Assembly: GCA_019359515.1 (NCBI GenBank)
Contig: JAHHHC010000006.1
Coordinates: 62,001-126,000, forward strand
Source: Desmonostoc vinosum HA7617-LM4
GTDB taxonomy: Bacteria > Cyanobacteriota > Cyanobacteriia > Cyanobacteriales > Nostocaceae
Reading direction: 5' to 3'
DNA: 64,000 bases
The notes beneath the pieces were generated by a model. The model ran no database searches, was not told the DNA's origin, and was given only the letters and a program-made list of their open reading frames with translations. Shown piece after piece: positions 1 to 8,168 of this stretch; the first letter of the stretch is position 1, and each line of letters begins with the position of its first letter. The position numbers and the translations under genes are program-made.

Positions 1-267
1 CAACTGCGCGATGCTGGCTTAGAACGCACTGAAGCTATCCTCAAAGCCGGCCCAGTGCGCCTGCGACCAATTATGATGACTACTGCCTCGACAATTTTAG
101 GGATGCTACCGATCGCTTTAGGTTTTGGTGCTGGTTTTGAATTGCGATCGCCCATGGCTGTGGCCATTGCTGGCGGATTGGTAACTTCAACTATCCTCAG
201 CTTGATTGTTGTCCCTGTAGTCTACGCCATTTTGGATGATTGGTTTCCCAGGTTTAGGAAGAGATGA
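1..267 (+). CDS. RND efflux transporter permease, C-terminal fragment
   Basis: The gene enters from outside the window, and only the last 88 residues are visible, in frame 1 with a TGA at 265-267. The segment holds the conserved RPIMMTT stretch, followed by two hydrophobic helices and a short basic tail (FPRFRKR). This is how the inner-membrane pump subunit of AcrB/HAE1-type RND exporters ends. The family uses proton flux to export drugs, metals or lipids through a tripartite complex. Substrate cannot be read from this piece. The next genes are hopanoid genes, but the fragment looks like the AcrB class and not the MMPL-like HpnN hopanoid transporter, so a link is not supported. Confidence 0.85.
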   Translation, partial: QLRDAGLERTEAILKAGPVRLRPIMMTTASTILGMLPIALGFGAGFELRSPMAVAIAGGLVTSTILSLIVVPVVYAILDDWFPRFRKR

Positions 268-289
268 AGGAATGAGGGTAAGACGCAAA

Positions 290-352
290 GAGGGGGAGAA
301 ACTTTCATTTATACTCCCCGCGTCACCGTGTCCCCGCGTCACCGTGTCCTCT
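290..352. repeat. CGCGTCA/CCGTGTC heptamer tract
   Basis: Short tandem units (CCCGCGT, CACCGTGTC) fill most of the gap between the RND gene and hpnA. This is a short tandemly repeated repetitive tract of the kind scattered through Nostocales genomes. Confidence 0.7.
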
Positions 353-382
353 TGATTCCAAAGTCCCTTTCAAGGAGAATTA

Positions 383-1366
383 ATGCAAGTTTTTGTCACG
401 GGTGGTACGGGTTTTATTGGCGCTCATTTGGTGCGGTTATTGCTGCAACAAGGATATACGGTGAAAGCGCTGGTACGCCCTAGCAGTAATTTGGATAATT
501 TGCGCGGTTTGGAGGTGGAAATTGTCAAAGGCGATTTGCATGACTCGGATCTCTGGCAAAAAATGCAGGGTTGCCAATATTTATTTCATGTAGCAGCCCA
601 TTATTCGCTGTGGCAAAGCGATCGCGAGTTACTCTACCGTCATAATGTTCAAGGTACGCGTAATGTGTTGCTCAATGCCCGCAAAGCAGATATTGATCGG
701 ACTGTTTATACTAGTTCTGTAGCGGCGATTGGGGTGGGTTCATTTGGTGAAGTAGTCAATGAGACACATCAAAGCCCTTCAGAAAAGTTGGTTGGTGACT
801 ACAAAAAGTCGAAATTTCTGGCTGAACAAGAAGCTATACAAGCGGCTGCTACAGGTCAAGAAGTAGTTATAGTCAACCCCAGTAGCCCCATTGGCCCTTT
901 GGATATCAAGCCGACACCAACAGGTGATATTATCCTGCGGTTTTTGCGGCGGCAAATGCCTGTTTATATGGATACTGGTCTAAATTTTATCGACGTGCGT
1001 GATGTGGCATGGGGACATTTACTAGCTTTGCAACGAGGCAAATCGGGCGATCGCTATATCTTAGCCAACCAAAACCTTACCCTTAAGCAATTGCTTGAGC
1101 AACTTGCCGATATCACAGGTCTACCCGCCCCCCAACAAACTATACCCGCTTGGATACCTCTGAGCGTCGCCTGGATTGAAGAAAAAATCCTCGCCCCCTT
1201 AGGAAAATTACCCTCTGTACCCCTCGATGGCGTCCGCATGGCTCAACAACCCATGTACTACGATGCCTCAAAAGCTCTACGAGAACTAGGTTTACCCCAA
1301 TCTCCGTTAAATGCAGCACTGAAAGACGCTGTTAATTGGTTTATATCTCAAGGATATGTCAAGTGA
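383..1366 (+). CDS. hpnA: Hopanoid-associated sugar epimerase HpnA (extended SDR)
   Basis: This 327-residue NAD(P)-dependent epimerase/dehydratase matches the hopanoid-associated subgroup. The Rossmann motif GGTGFIG is at residues 7-13, and the catalytic YxxxK (YKKSK) lies near residue 138. The start at 383 is preceded by an AAGGAG site (372-377) and gives the expected N-terminus (MQVFVTGG). The next gene, hpnH, is 141 bp downstream on the same strand, which supports the hopanoid assignment over a generic epimerase. In the family HpnA is thought to act on the ribose or sugar side chain of extended hopanoids; its exact reaction is less settled than that of HpnH. It is a cytoplasmic enzyme of usual length. 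Confidence 0.88.
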   Translation: MQVFVTGGTGFIGAHLVRLLLQQGYTVKALVRPSSNLDNLRGLEVEIVKGDLHDSDLWQKMQGCQYLFHVAAHYSLWQSDRELLYRHNVQGTRNVLLNARKADIDRTVYTSSVAAIGVGSFGEVVNETHQSPSEKLVGDYKKSKFLAEQEAIQAAATGQEVVIVNPSSPIGPLDIKPTPTGDIILRFLRRQMPVYMDTGLNFIDVRDVAWGHLLALQRGKSGDRYILANQNLTLKQLLEQLADITGLPAPQQTIPAWIPLSVAWIEEKILAPLGKLPSVPLDGVRMAQQPMYYDASKALRELGLPQSPLNAALKDAVNWFISQGYVK

Positions 1367-1507
1367 AAAAGCAGGGAGGTAGAGAGCAGAGAGAGATATT
1401 ACCAAGTCCCCAATTCCCAAAACATGTATTGTAACCAATTGAGAACTACTGTATTCTTGTATATCTTCGGTGGTGTTGATCTATGCGAATGAGGAGCGAT
1501 CGGAAAA

Positions 1508-2527
1508 ATGGCGATTAATCTGCAACAAGCTATGGATATCGGGAAGTATCTTGTTACTCAGCGCATACTAGGGCGTAAACGCTTCCCTCTCGTATTGATG
1601 TTAGAACCGTTGTTTCGCTGCAACTTAGCTTGTTCTGGTTGTGGTAAAATACAGCATCCAACGGAGGTATTGAGGCAAAACCTAACTCCAGAACAGTGCT
1701 TTGCTGCTGTCGAAGAATGTGGCGCACCAGTTGTATCAATTCCTGGGGGAGAACCTTTACTACATCCTCAGATTGATGAGATTGTACGCGGATTGGTTGA
1801 GCGCAAAAAGTATGTCTACTTATGTACTAATGGTTTGTTGCTAGAAAAAAGCCTGCATAAGTTCCAACCTTCCCCATACTTGACTTTTAGTGTGCATCTC
1901 GATGGGATGCAAGAATTGCACGATAAATGTGTAGACCGCCAAGGCGTTTTTGAGATTGCTGTCAAAGCCATCCGTGCTGCCAAAGCTCAAGGATTTCGCG
2001 TTACCACAAACACTACTATCTTTGATGGTGCAGATCCTAAAGAAATGCAAGGCTTTTTTGACTTCCTAGACAGCTTGAATATTGATGGCATGATGATTTC
2101 TCCAGGCTACAGTTATGAGTGGGCACCAGATCAAGATCATTTTCTCAAGCGTGAACAAACACGCGCCCTTTTCCGAGAAATCCTATCTCCCCTCAAAACT
2201 GGTGAAAAAAACTGGAACTTTAATCACAACCCGCTGTTCTTAGATTTTCTCATAGGTGAAAAAGACTACGAGTGTACACCTTGGGGTAGCCCAAGTTATA
2301 GCGTTCTCGGTTGGCAAAAACCTTGTTATTTATTAAATGAAGGTTATTATACAAGTTTCAAAGAATTATTAGCACAAACAGACTGGAGTCAATACGGTCG
2401 CGCTAGCGGTAATCCCAAATGTGCAGATTGCATGGTTCACTGTGGCTATGAACCCACAGCAGCAGTGGATGCAATGCAACCACAAAATATAGCACGTTCG
2501 CTTGGGGTTGTCTTTGGTAAAGGTTAG
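1508..2527 (+). CDS. hpnH: Adenosyl-hopene transferase HpnH (radical SAM)
   Basis: This 339-residue radical SAM enzyme has the CxxxCxxC cluster at C38, C42 and C45 ([10 protein letters not shown]). A GGEP motif for SAM binding lies near residue 80, and further cysteines in the C-terminal third suggest a SPASM-like extension. HpnH couples the 5'-deoxyadenosyl radical to diploptene to give adenosylhopane, the first step of the bacteriohopanepolyol side chain. It is preceded by hpnA in the same direction. The squalene-hopene cyclase is not in this window. The length and N-terminus fit the family. Confidence 0.92.
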   Translation: MAINLQQAMDIGKYLVTQRILGRKRFPLVLMLEPLFRCNLACSGCGKIQHPTEVLRQNLTPEQCFAAVEECGAPVVSIPGGEPLLHPQIDEIVRGLVERKKYVYLCTNGLLLEKSLHKFQPSPYLTFSVHLDGMQELHDKCVDRQGVFEIAVKAIRAAKAQGFRVTTNTTIFDGADPKEMQGFFDFLDSLNIDGMMISPGYSYEWAPDQDHFLKREQTRALFREILSPLKTGEKNWNFNHNPLFLDFLIGEKDYECTPWGSPSYSVLGWQKPCYLLNEGYYTSFKELLAQTDWSQYGRASGNPKCADCMVHCGYEPTAAVDAMQPQNIARSLGVVFGKG

Positions 2528-2580
2528 CCCTTTCAAGAAGCATGGGTATAGGGGTGTAGAGAAGGAATAAAGTGTTTATT

Positions 2581-3561
2581 TTATGCCTGTTCACTGTCCC
2601 CTGTTCCCTCTCTCCTGCTATAAATACTTTGTAACTCTTCTACAGTCTGGACTGTTTTTAATGCAGCTTTAATAGCTCTTAGTTTCTCAATATTTTTAAT
2701 TTGTGAGATTTCTAGCATCAAATTAAGTCCTGAATCACCAAACTTTAATTCTAAAGCTAATTCAATGCCTTCTAATAAACCTTGCTCAATTCCTTGCTCA
2801 ATTCCTTTTTGAATTGCTCTTTTTTCAAGACTAGTAATATACGGCACTTTTCTTTTCTCCTCATATTGTATTAATTGTTGTTCAAATTCCTGCTGTAACT
2901 CGTTTGATAGACTCATCATCCAGTCAATAAATCCAAAGAGGTTGATAATATCCTCGCGTTTAAAACCTCGCTCATACAGTCGTTTAGTTAATAACAGTTT
3001 GGACTGAAGACGCTGTTGGAAGTTACTGCGGGTTTCTAAGGCTTTTAAATGAGCCATGACGACAGTAGCAAAGGGATTATAGCTTGCTTCCAATTCTGAC
3101 CACCGTTGTTGATAGTCTAGCAACTTTACTGTTGGAAACTGAAAATGCATTTGACAATCGAATAACTGATAGCCGAATTGATTTGGTCGCCAGTTTAGTT
3201 GCTCATCTCCCAACACCGCTAGGGAAGCTACCGATCGCTTGTAACGATCATAGATACGATAGTTATAAACAAACATACGCTGGGCAAAGTTCTCTTCCTC
3301 CTGACTTTGAACTTCGATATGAATTAATAACCAAGTCTCTTGACCCCCTATTAAATAAATCTTTACAAGTTTATCGACTAAACGCCGCCCCAGTTCAGCA
3401 TCTTTGACAACTTGTTGCAACTCTTTATCCAAAAACTCAGGTTTACGTGTCCAATCAATTTCTGCGTGAGCTTGAGGAAAGAAAAATTGCATAAAGTCTT
3501 CAAAATACTCTTGCAGTATATCTTTCCAAGGTGTATAAAACTCTGTCTGGGGACGATTCAT
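2581..3561 (-). CDS. Rpn family / PD-(D/E)XK nuclease-type protein
   Basis: This 326-residue protein belongs to the large cyanobacterial family annotated as Rpn or PD-(D/E)XK transposase-like. It carries a hydrophobic strand ending in IHIEVQSQ (the ExQ of the nuclease core) near residue 103 and a conserved YNYRIYDRYKR segment just after it. The C-terminal half is helical and ends in a tract of repeated GIEQGIEQG residues, common in this family. RpnA-like proteins promote recombination or cleave DNA. This copy looks complete, with ATG at 3559-3561. It stands alone, convergent with hpnH and next to repeat-rich DNA. Whether it acts as a nuclease or in mobility is not shown by the sequence. Confidence 0.75.
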   Translation of the reverse strand: MNRPQTEFYTPWKDILQEYFEDFMQFFFPQAHAEIDWTRKPEFLDKELQQVVKDAELGRRLVDKLVKIYLIGGQETWLLIHIEVQSQEEENFAQRMFVYNYRIYDRYKRSVASLAVLGDEQLNWRPNQFGYQLFDCQMHFQFPTVKLLDYQQRWSELEASYNPFATVVMAHLKALETRSNFQQRLQSKLLLTKRLYERGFKREDIINLFGFIDWMMSLSNELQQEFEQQLIQYEEKRKVPYITSLEKRAIQKGIEQGIEQGLLEGIELALELKFGDSGLNLMLEISQIKNIEKLRAIKAALKTVQTVEELQSIYSRREGTGDSEQA

Positions 3562-3635
3562 GTTTATAAGATTTTCTAGAATACAAATTAAAAATTATAC
3601 CAACTCAATTAGCGATCGCTAATTGAGTTGGTAAT

Positions 3636-3727
3636 TCGTAATGACGCGACGCTCCTGTGTCGCTACCGCTTCGCTAACGCTAACGCTATCGAGGACTCGC
3701 TCTAAGCGAAGCTATGCCGCAGGCTTT
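3636..3727. repeat. Mosaic interspersed palindromic repeat, copy 1
   Basis: GC-rich blocks (GACGCGACGCTCC, CTAACGCTATCGAGGACTCGC, AAGCGAAGCTATGCCG) sit next to an ATTCGTAAT unit. The same blocks recur in different order at 49550-49655 (opposite strand) and 61197-61290, and partly at 32672-32702. An open frame of 78 codons starting inside the repeat is not counted as a gene. Confidence 0.75.
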
Positions 3728-3904
3728 AACCCTTTTATGTCACTCTCGGAAAGTAATAATCAAAGCAAGATTCTAAAACTTTCATCCAATCTAGCTTTGA
3801 GCCTTTATTTTCTAACAGTAACTAAAATTTATAACCAAAAGCTTAAAACTAAAGCTCCAAAAGGCTTTCAGCGATAGGCTTCTCCCAAACTGACAAAACA
3901 GGGT

Positions 3905-4007
3905 TAAGCTGTTCCACATATAACTTGCATAATTAGAGCGGGCAAGATGCCCACTCCACAAGAGTTTTATTTAATTTGATTATGTAATTTAGATGTTTTT
4001 TAGCTTA
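3905..4007. mobile_element. MITE-like element, copy 1 (99 bp core plus flanking TA)
   Basis: The core runs from AGCTGTTCC at 3907 to TTTTAGCT at 4005, flanked by TA on both sides (3905-3906 and 4006-4007). Including flanks it matches 35998-36101 at 102 of 104 positions. Inside is the hairpin GGGCA-AGA-TGCCC. There is no transposase gene. The TA flanks fit a non-autonomous element mobilised by a Tc1/mariner-IS630 type enzyme; this is inferred and best supported by copy 2 inside hicA. Confidence 0.8.
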
Positions 4008-4136
4008 CGCTGCGAAGCGCATAATTCGTAATTGGCTTAACCTAATTCTAGGCTTGTCACACCAAATACGCGATTGATGGACAAGCGAGGAATTCCTTAC
4101 GAGAATTCTTACAACTCAAATGGGATTTTCATATAA

Positions 4137-4760
4137 TTACCAACTAGCTACTGCATGAGCGATCGCTTCTTGACCTTGAGCAAAAGATTCCTCACGAGCA
4201 GCATCACCAGCGTTGAGATTTTCCAGATGAATGAAAGAAACATCTGTAATCCCGATAAACCCAAAAATTGCTTTTAAGTAGGGTTCTTGATAATCGTAGG
4301 GTGTAAAGGGGCTATCGCCTGTAAAGCTACCACCACGGGCTGTAATTACTAGCGACTTTTTCCCTTCTAATAGCCCTTGATAGCCACCTTGCTCGGTTAT
4401 TGCAAAGGTGCGACCAACGCGCACAATTTGATCAATATAAGCTTTAAAGGTGGAGGGTATATTCAGATTGTACATTGGCACACCAAAAATGTAGCGATCG
4501 GCCGCTTGCAACTCATCTATTAAAGCGTCAGAAACTTTAATCGCCTGAGCAATTTCAGGTGTGTGTGCATTGGGTGGTGTAAAAGCCGCAGCAATCCAAG
4601 ATTCGTCTACATGGGGTACAGGATTGCGCCCTAAGTCTCGATACGTTAATGTATCTTCAGGATGAGCGGCTTTCCAAGCTGCGACGAACTTATGGGTGAA
4701 TGTGCGTGAATGAGAGCGCTCACCACGCGGACTAGTATCAATATGGAGGATATTTGCCAT
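4137..4760 (-). CDS. azoR: FMN-dependent NADH-azoreductase
   Basis: This is a flavodoxin-fold quinone/azo reductase of about 207 residues. It starts MANILHIDTSPRGERSHS, whose SPRGxxSxS loop binds FMN phosphate. It also has a VPMYNLNIPS motif and an ARGG segment near the second FMN loop. The ATG at 4758-4760 is chosen over an upstream TTG (4784) because it gives the family N-terminus. AzoR reduces quinones and azo compounds by two electrons and protects against electrophile stress. The HxlR regulator gene lies divergently 130 bp away with a palindrome between them, so the pair looks like a regulator/target unit of the YodB-AzoR kind. Confidence 0.88.
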   Translation of the reverse strand: MANILHIDTSPRGERSHSRTFTHKFVAAWKAAHPEDTLTYRDLGRNPVPHVDESWIAAAFTPPNAHTPEIAQAIKVSDALIDELQAADRYIFGVPMYNLNIPSTFKAYIDQIVRVGRTFAITEQGGYQGLLEGKKSLVITARGGSFTGDSPFTPYDYQEPYLKAIFGFIGITDVSFIHLENLNAGDAAREESFAQGQEAIAHAVASW

Positions 4761-4849
4761 GGGTAAATTTTCAGCAGAAAACAACGCTCACAGATTGAGC
4801 TAGAAAATACTTTTCAAATTAACTTTAGACTATATAAAGATAAGATAAA

Positions 4850-4879
4850 AAGTAGGCACTTAAAAGTAAGATACTTACT
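4850..4879. promoter_or_regulatory. Candidate HxlR operator between azoR and hxlR
   Basis: Two dyads lie in the divergent intergenic region. The first is AAGT-AGGC-ACTT (about 4850-4861). The second is a perfect AGTAAG-ATA-CTTACT at 4865-4879, ending 11 bp before the hxlR ATG. The half-sites resemble those known for DUF24/HxlR repressors. Binding is inferred from position and symmetry. Confidence 0.55.
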
Positions 4880-4890
4880 AAAAAGAAACT

Positions 4891-5235
4891 ATGAAAGCTG
4901 AAGCAGAAAACCACAGTAGGCTAACTTGTGAAGTAGAAACTACACTAAAGGTGATTGGTGGACGCTGGAAAGTTTTAATTATTAGAGAATTAATGGCTGG
5001 TGTAAAACGGTTTGGTGAATTGCAGCGAGCCTTACCCGGAATTACACAAAAAATGCTCACTCAACAACTTAGAGAAATGGAGGAAGATGGTATTCTTCAT
5101 CGAGAAGTTTATCCTCAAATCCCACCCAAAGTAGAATATTCATTAACACCTTTGGGAGAGAGTTTGCAACCAATTCTCTATGCAATGCATGAATGGGCTG
5201 TGCAACATTATCATGGGTTAGGCACTGAGAAATAA
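4891..5235 (+). CDS. HxlR (DUF24) family transcriptional regulator
   Basis: This 114-residue winged-helix protein has the family signature [16 protein letters not shown] at residues 22-37 and a wing segment ([15 protein letters not shown]). Cys13, just before the first helix, is where redox-sensing relatives (YodB, HypR) carry their reactive cysteine, so it may sense quinones or diamide-like stress. It is divergent from azoR and probably represses it and itself through the palindromes at 4850-4879. Only the position of the cysteine and the gene pairing support the redox role. Confidence 0.9.
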   Translation: MKAEAENHSRLTCEVETTLKVIGGRWKVLIIRELMAGVKRFGELQRALPGITQKMLTQQLREMEEDGILHREVYPQIPPKVEYSLTPLGESLQPILYAMHEWAVQHYHGLGTEK

Positions 5236-5406
5236 AGGGGATGAGGTTCGACTTCTCCTATCAAAGACGCTATGCGTAGCTTGCTTAAGAGTAGGGGTAC
5301 GCGGTAGTTAAATCTCGACTTCGCTCGATTACCGCATAGCCGAAACTCACCAACTGGGAGACGCGGGGAAGTAAAGAGATTATACAATTCCCAATTCCCC
5401 GAAAAT
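5236..5406. repeat. Short palindromic repeat stretch
   Basis: The gap holds fragments such as GACGCTATGCGTAGC and CTCGACTTCGCTCGA plus a GGGAGACGCGGGG unit. These are dispersed repeat pieces seen elsewhere in the window. No gene is seen. Confidence 0.5.
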
Positions 5407-5802
5407 TTATTGATTAGTTTGTAAATATTCAATTGCTGCTTCTATTTTTGAAGAGTATGTTTCAGCAAACCTTTCAAACCACAGTCCCTCTGGCGATAAT
5501 GGATCTAGTTTTGCTAACCAATCTTTTGCTTCTACTTTTAACACCTCTAATTGTTTAGCTTTGAGTTGTTCTTGGCGAATTCTTTGTTGTTGAAGTTCTT
5601 GCTGTTTTTGCAACTCGAGAGCAGCATCTTTTTCGGCAAAATCAGCTTTAACTTCTGATAAAAGGTTATCTATTAAAGAAGCAGATTTTGACGGTGGTTG
5701 AATAAATGATTGGGCTGCGGTTGATTTTGACTGCTGTTGTTCGGGTTTTCCTTGCTTGTATTCATCTTGCAGTTCAGCTAACAGCTTATCAATGGAATCC
5801 AT
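5407..5802 (-). CDS. Conserved cyanobacterial protein, Slr1339-like (tentative)
   Basis: This 131-residue soluble protein starts MDSIDKLLAELQDEY. It has a Ser/Gln-rich linker (residues 18-40), a second copy of a similar motif (IDNLLSEVKADFAEKDA), a coiled coil rich in Gln/Glu/Lys (residues 58-95) and a Trp-containing C-terminal helix region (DWLAKLDPLSPEGLWFERFAE). From memory the start and end resemble the family named after the salt-stress protein Slr1339 of Synechocystis; I cannot confirm this. It lies 101 bp downstream of two VWA genes on the same strand and may be co-transcribed with them. Confidence 0.6.
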   Translation of the reverse strand: MDSIDKLLAELQDEYKQGKPEQQQSKSTAAQSFIQPPSKSASLIDNLLSEVKADFAEKDAALELQKQQELQQQRIRQEQLKAKQLEVLKVEAKDWLAKLDPLSPEGLWFERFAETYSSKIEAAIEYLQTNQ

Positions 5803-5903
5803 GATTTATAAATACCGTAAAAGCTATGGTTAGTGAAATAGGTTGAAAATTTACCTATCTTTTAAAACAAAAGTTTTTGATTTTTGAATTTAATGTGGTG
5901 ATA

Positions 5904-6509
5904 CTAATCATTAATGGCATTAAGTAACACTTCTGATAAACTCAAATCTTCCATATCTTCCATAGTAATTGTGTCACAGATATCAAACTTAGCACCCGCT
6001 CCTTGGAGTTCATCATCTAAGACTTTGAGAAAACGGGTAGCTTGAGGATCTTTACCGACTTGAATGAAAGAAATAGCGAGTTCTTCATCTCGTTCCATAC
6101 GGCGGGAAGCTTCGATGATGACTTTCATCACTGCTTTGCGATCGTCTGGTTCGCCATCAGTAACTACTAAAATTGTTTCACCATTTGGTTTAGTTTGACT
6201 AGATGCTTTACGTTGAAAGTAATCATCGGTAGCATGTTTCAATACAGCTGCTAAATCTGTGGTGCCGGAAGGATCATTTTCTTGAAAAATTTGCGATACT
6301 TTACTTGATGTCACATTTTCATAGCGCTTGAATTTACCAGAAAAAACATAGATATTTATGCCATCTGGGTCAAACTGTTCACATTTACTAGCTAAAGCTA
6401 AAGTAGATTCTTGTGCTGCTAGCCATCGGCTTCTACCACCTTTTTGATCAGGAGTTGCCATGCTGCCGCTTTTGTCAATAATTAGGGTATAGTCACGATT
6501 TTCTAGCAT
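5904..6509 (-). CDS. VWA domain protein (second of tandem pair)
   Basis: This 201-residue protein is a single von Willebrand factor A domain. The MIDAS motif DKSGS is at residues 12-16, a conserved Thr lies in the GTTDL loop and the third metal-binding Asp is in VVTDGEPDD. The start ATG has GGAG about 8 bp upstream. There is no signal peptide or membrane helix, so it is cytoplasmic. It is a paralogue of the gene at 6799-7404, with which it shares most residues over the full length. Related TerY-like VWA proteins act in metal-dependent protein complexes; the partner here is unknown. Order on the minus strand is VWA, VWA, Slr1339-like. Confidence 0.85.
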   Translation of the reverse strand: MLENRDYTLIIDKSGSMATPDQKGGRSRWLAAQESTLALASKCEQFDPDGINIYVFSGKFKRYENVTSSKVSQIFQENDPSGTTDLAAVLKHATDDYFQRKASSQTKPNGETILVVTDGEPDDRKAVMKVIIEASRRMERDEELAISFIQVGKDPQATRFLKVLDDELQGAGAKFDICDTITMEDMEDLSLSEVLLNAIND

Positions 6510-6599
6510 TACTTAATTCTCCAAACTAATTTGTACGATACACTCTATAATCTCATTTTTGCAGCGTTGCCTATTTGCAAGATGATTTAGTTGGTTCTG

Positions 6600-6662
6600 T
6601 AGGATGGGCGTCTCACCCGTCCCTTAAATTTTCTGGCGGGCAAGATGCCCACCCCAGAAAAT
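6600..6662. repeat. Two adjacent hairpin repeats
   Basis: A first imperfect hairpin (GGATGGGC...ACCCGTCC) is followed by a long palindrome whose AAATTTTCTGG and CCAGAAAATTT arms enclose GGGCAAGATGCCC. The inner GGGCAAGATGCCC is the same hairpin found in the MITE-like element at 3905 and 35998, but the flanks differ. Confidence 0.7.
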
Positions 6663-6798
6663 TTATTGCTAAATTCAGCAACGCCTCTGTTTTAAAACTA
6701 GTCTCCCACGGGTAAATAGCCGACACTCAGGGGACAAAAATACCTCTTCCCCTACTCCCTACTCCCCATTTTCCGATTAACTTTTGACTATTGACTGA

Positions 6799-7404
6799 TT
6801 AATCAGTTATGGCATTCATGAGTACATCTGCAAGGCTCATGTCTTCTAAGTCGTCTAAAGTGACTGTATCGCAGATATCGAACTTTGCACCAACACCTTG
6901 CAGTTGGTCATCTAAAGCTTTAAGAAACTTAGTTGCTTGGGCATCCGAGCCTACTTGAACCATGGAAATTGCTAGTTCTTCGTCGCGTTCCATCTGACGA
7001 GTGGCATTAATGATCACTTCAAATACAGCTCGGCGATCGTCTGGTTCTCCATCGGTGATTACTAAGATTGTCTCACCATTGGGCTTGGTTTTACCTGCTG
7101 CTTTGCGTTGAAAGTAATTATTGAGCGCATCTTGAAGTACACCGGCTAAATTTGTTGTTCCAGCAGGGTCATTTTCAAGGAATATCTGCACTACTTTGGC
7201 GGAGGTGACATCATCGTAGCGTTTAAATTTCCCAGAAAAGACATAAACAGTGATGCCATCAGGATCAAACTGTTCGCACTTTCTGGCTAGGGCGAGTGTA
7301 GACTCTTGCGCTATATCCCATCTACTTCTATTACCCACTTGGTCAGGGGTGGACATACTACCACTTTTGTCAATGATTAGTGTATAGTCGCGATCGCTCA
7401 TCAT
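6799..7404 (-). CDS. VWA domain protein (first of tandem pair)
   Basis: This protein of about 201 residues is a VWA domain with DKSGSM near residue 12, a GTTNL loop and the VITDGEPDD strand. A start at 7404 (ATG ATG AGC) aligns with the N-terminus of its paralogue. A GAAGGA site at 7409-7414 would also serve the second ATG at 7401, 7 bp away. A TTG at 7416 is less likely. It has no export signal. The high similarity to the gene at 5904-6509 points to tandem duplication. The role is unknown beyond metal-dependent protein binding expected of the fold. Confidence 0.85.
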   Translation of the reverse strand: MMSDRDYTLIIDKSGSMSTPDQVGNRSRWDIAQESTLALARKCEQFDPDGITVYVFSGKFKRYDDVTSAKVVQIFLENDPAGTTNLAGVLQDALNNYFQRKAAGKTKPNGETILVITDGEPDDRRAVFEVIINATRQMERDEELAISMVQVGSDAQATKFLKALDDQLQGVGAKFDICDTVTLDDLEDMSLADVLMNAITD

Positions 7405-7529
7405 AGTATCCTTCAATTGTTACCCTATGTACTTACTAGTCTAGTCTAGGGTTCCCAGCCGATAGTTACCTATTCAAGCTTCTTAATGGCGATCGCTACT
7501 GAAAATTGAGTATTTTATATCACTAGTAA

Positions 7530-7615
7530 GCGGGAGGGGGATGAGGAAGATGAGGGGGATGAGGGAGAAATTTTCTCCGCGTCCCCGCGTCCCCGCGTCC
7601 CCGCGTCCTCTTCCC
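7530..7615. repeat. GGGGATGA and CCCGCGT heptamer tracts
   Basis: Tandem GGGATGAG units are followed by four CCCGCGTC units just downstream of the usp gene. They resemble tracts at 290, 12830 and 40945. Confidence 0.75.
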
Positions 7616-7634
7616 CAGTCCCCATTCCCCAATC

Positions 7635-8168
7635 TCATTTAACCCCTACAGCATTTGTAGTGTGTACTGCAACTTCATCTTTTGTGGTGACTGGAAGATG
7701 CACAACATGTACAGAACAAAAGGCATGGTGGAGGACGTAGTTGCTGACGCTACCGAGAAATAACTCTGTTAGCCCAGAACGACCCCTGCGCCCCATAACG
7801 ATTAAGTCAGCGTTCCAATTACGAGCTAAGTCACAAATCATCCGTCCAGGATTACCAAGATTTTGTGTAAATTCAGTGGCAACACCTGCTGTGTTCGCTT
7901 GGGCACACAAAGATTGCAATATTTGAATGCCTTCATTTTTAAACCTATCCCAATTCTTTTGATAGACCTCAAAGCTTTGACTACTCAATCCTGGATAATA
8001 GTCAAAATTAGATAACATAGGTGTGTAAGGACTACCCTCTTCATCTGGAGATAGAACATGCAGTAGCATTAAGCTAGCTTGTGTTACCTTTGCTAGAGTT
8101 AATGCTTGCTCAAAAACTTTTTGCCCCATTTCCGAGCGATCCAATGCAACCAAAATCCTTTTAAACAT
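7635..8168 (-). CDS. Universal stress protein (UspA family)
   Basis: This 177-residue protein begins FKRILVALDRSEMG and has the nucleotide-binding signature GRRG-x9-GS (residues about 126-140), which marks ATP-binding Usp proteins. The last 20 residues are a divergent tail. An AGG-rich site (GGAGGT) precedes the ATG on the minus strand. Usp proteins bind ATP and help under starvation or oxidative stress. It is a single gene with its own upstream region of about 490 bp, facing away from the giant kinase gene. Confidence 0.9.
   Translation of the reverse strand: MFKRILVALDRSEMGQKVFEQALTLAKVTQASLMLLHVLSPDEEGSPYTPMLSNFDYYPGLSSQSFEVYQKNWDRFKNEGIQILQSLCAQANTAGVATEFTQNLGNPGRMICDLARNWNADLIVMGRRGRSGLTELFLGSVSNYVLHHAFCSVHVVHLPVTTKDEVAVHTTNAVGVK

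Noticed and set aside
1-267. RND fragment as the hopanoid transporter HpnN
   Set aside because: The visible end has the RPIMMTT pattern of AcrB/HAE1 pumps and not the MMPL-type HpnN.
3641-3877. 78-codon open frame
   Set aside because: It starts inside a mosaic repeat found at other loci, and its residues (TLTLSRTRSKRS) come from that repeat.
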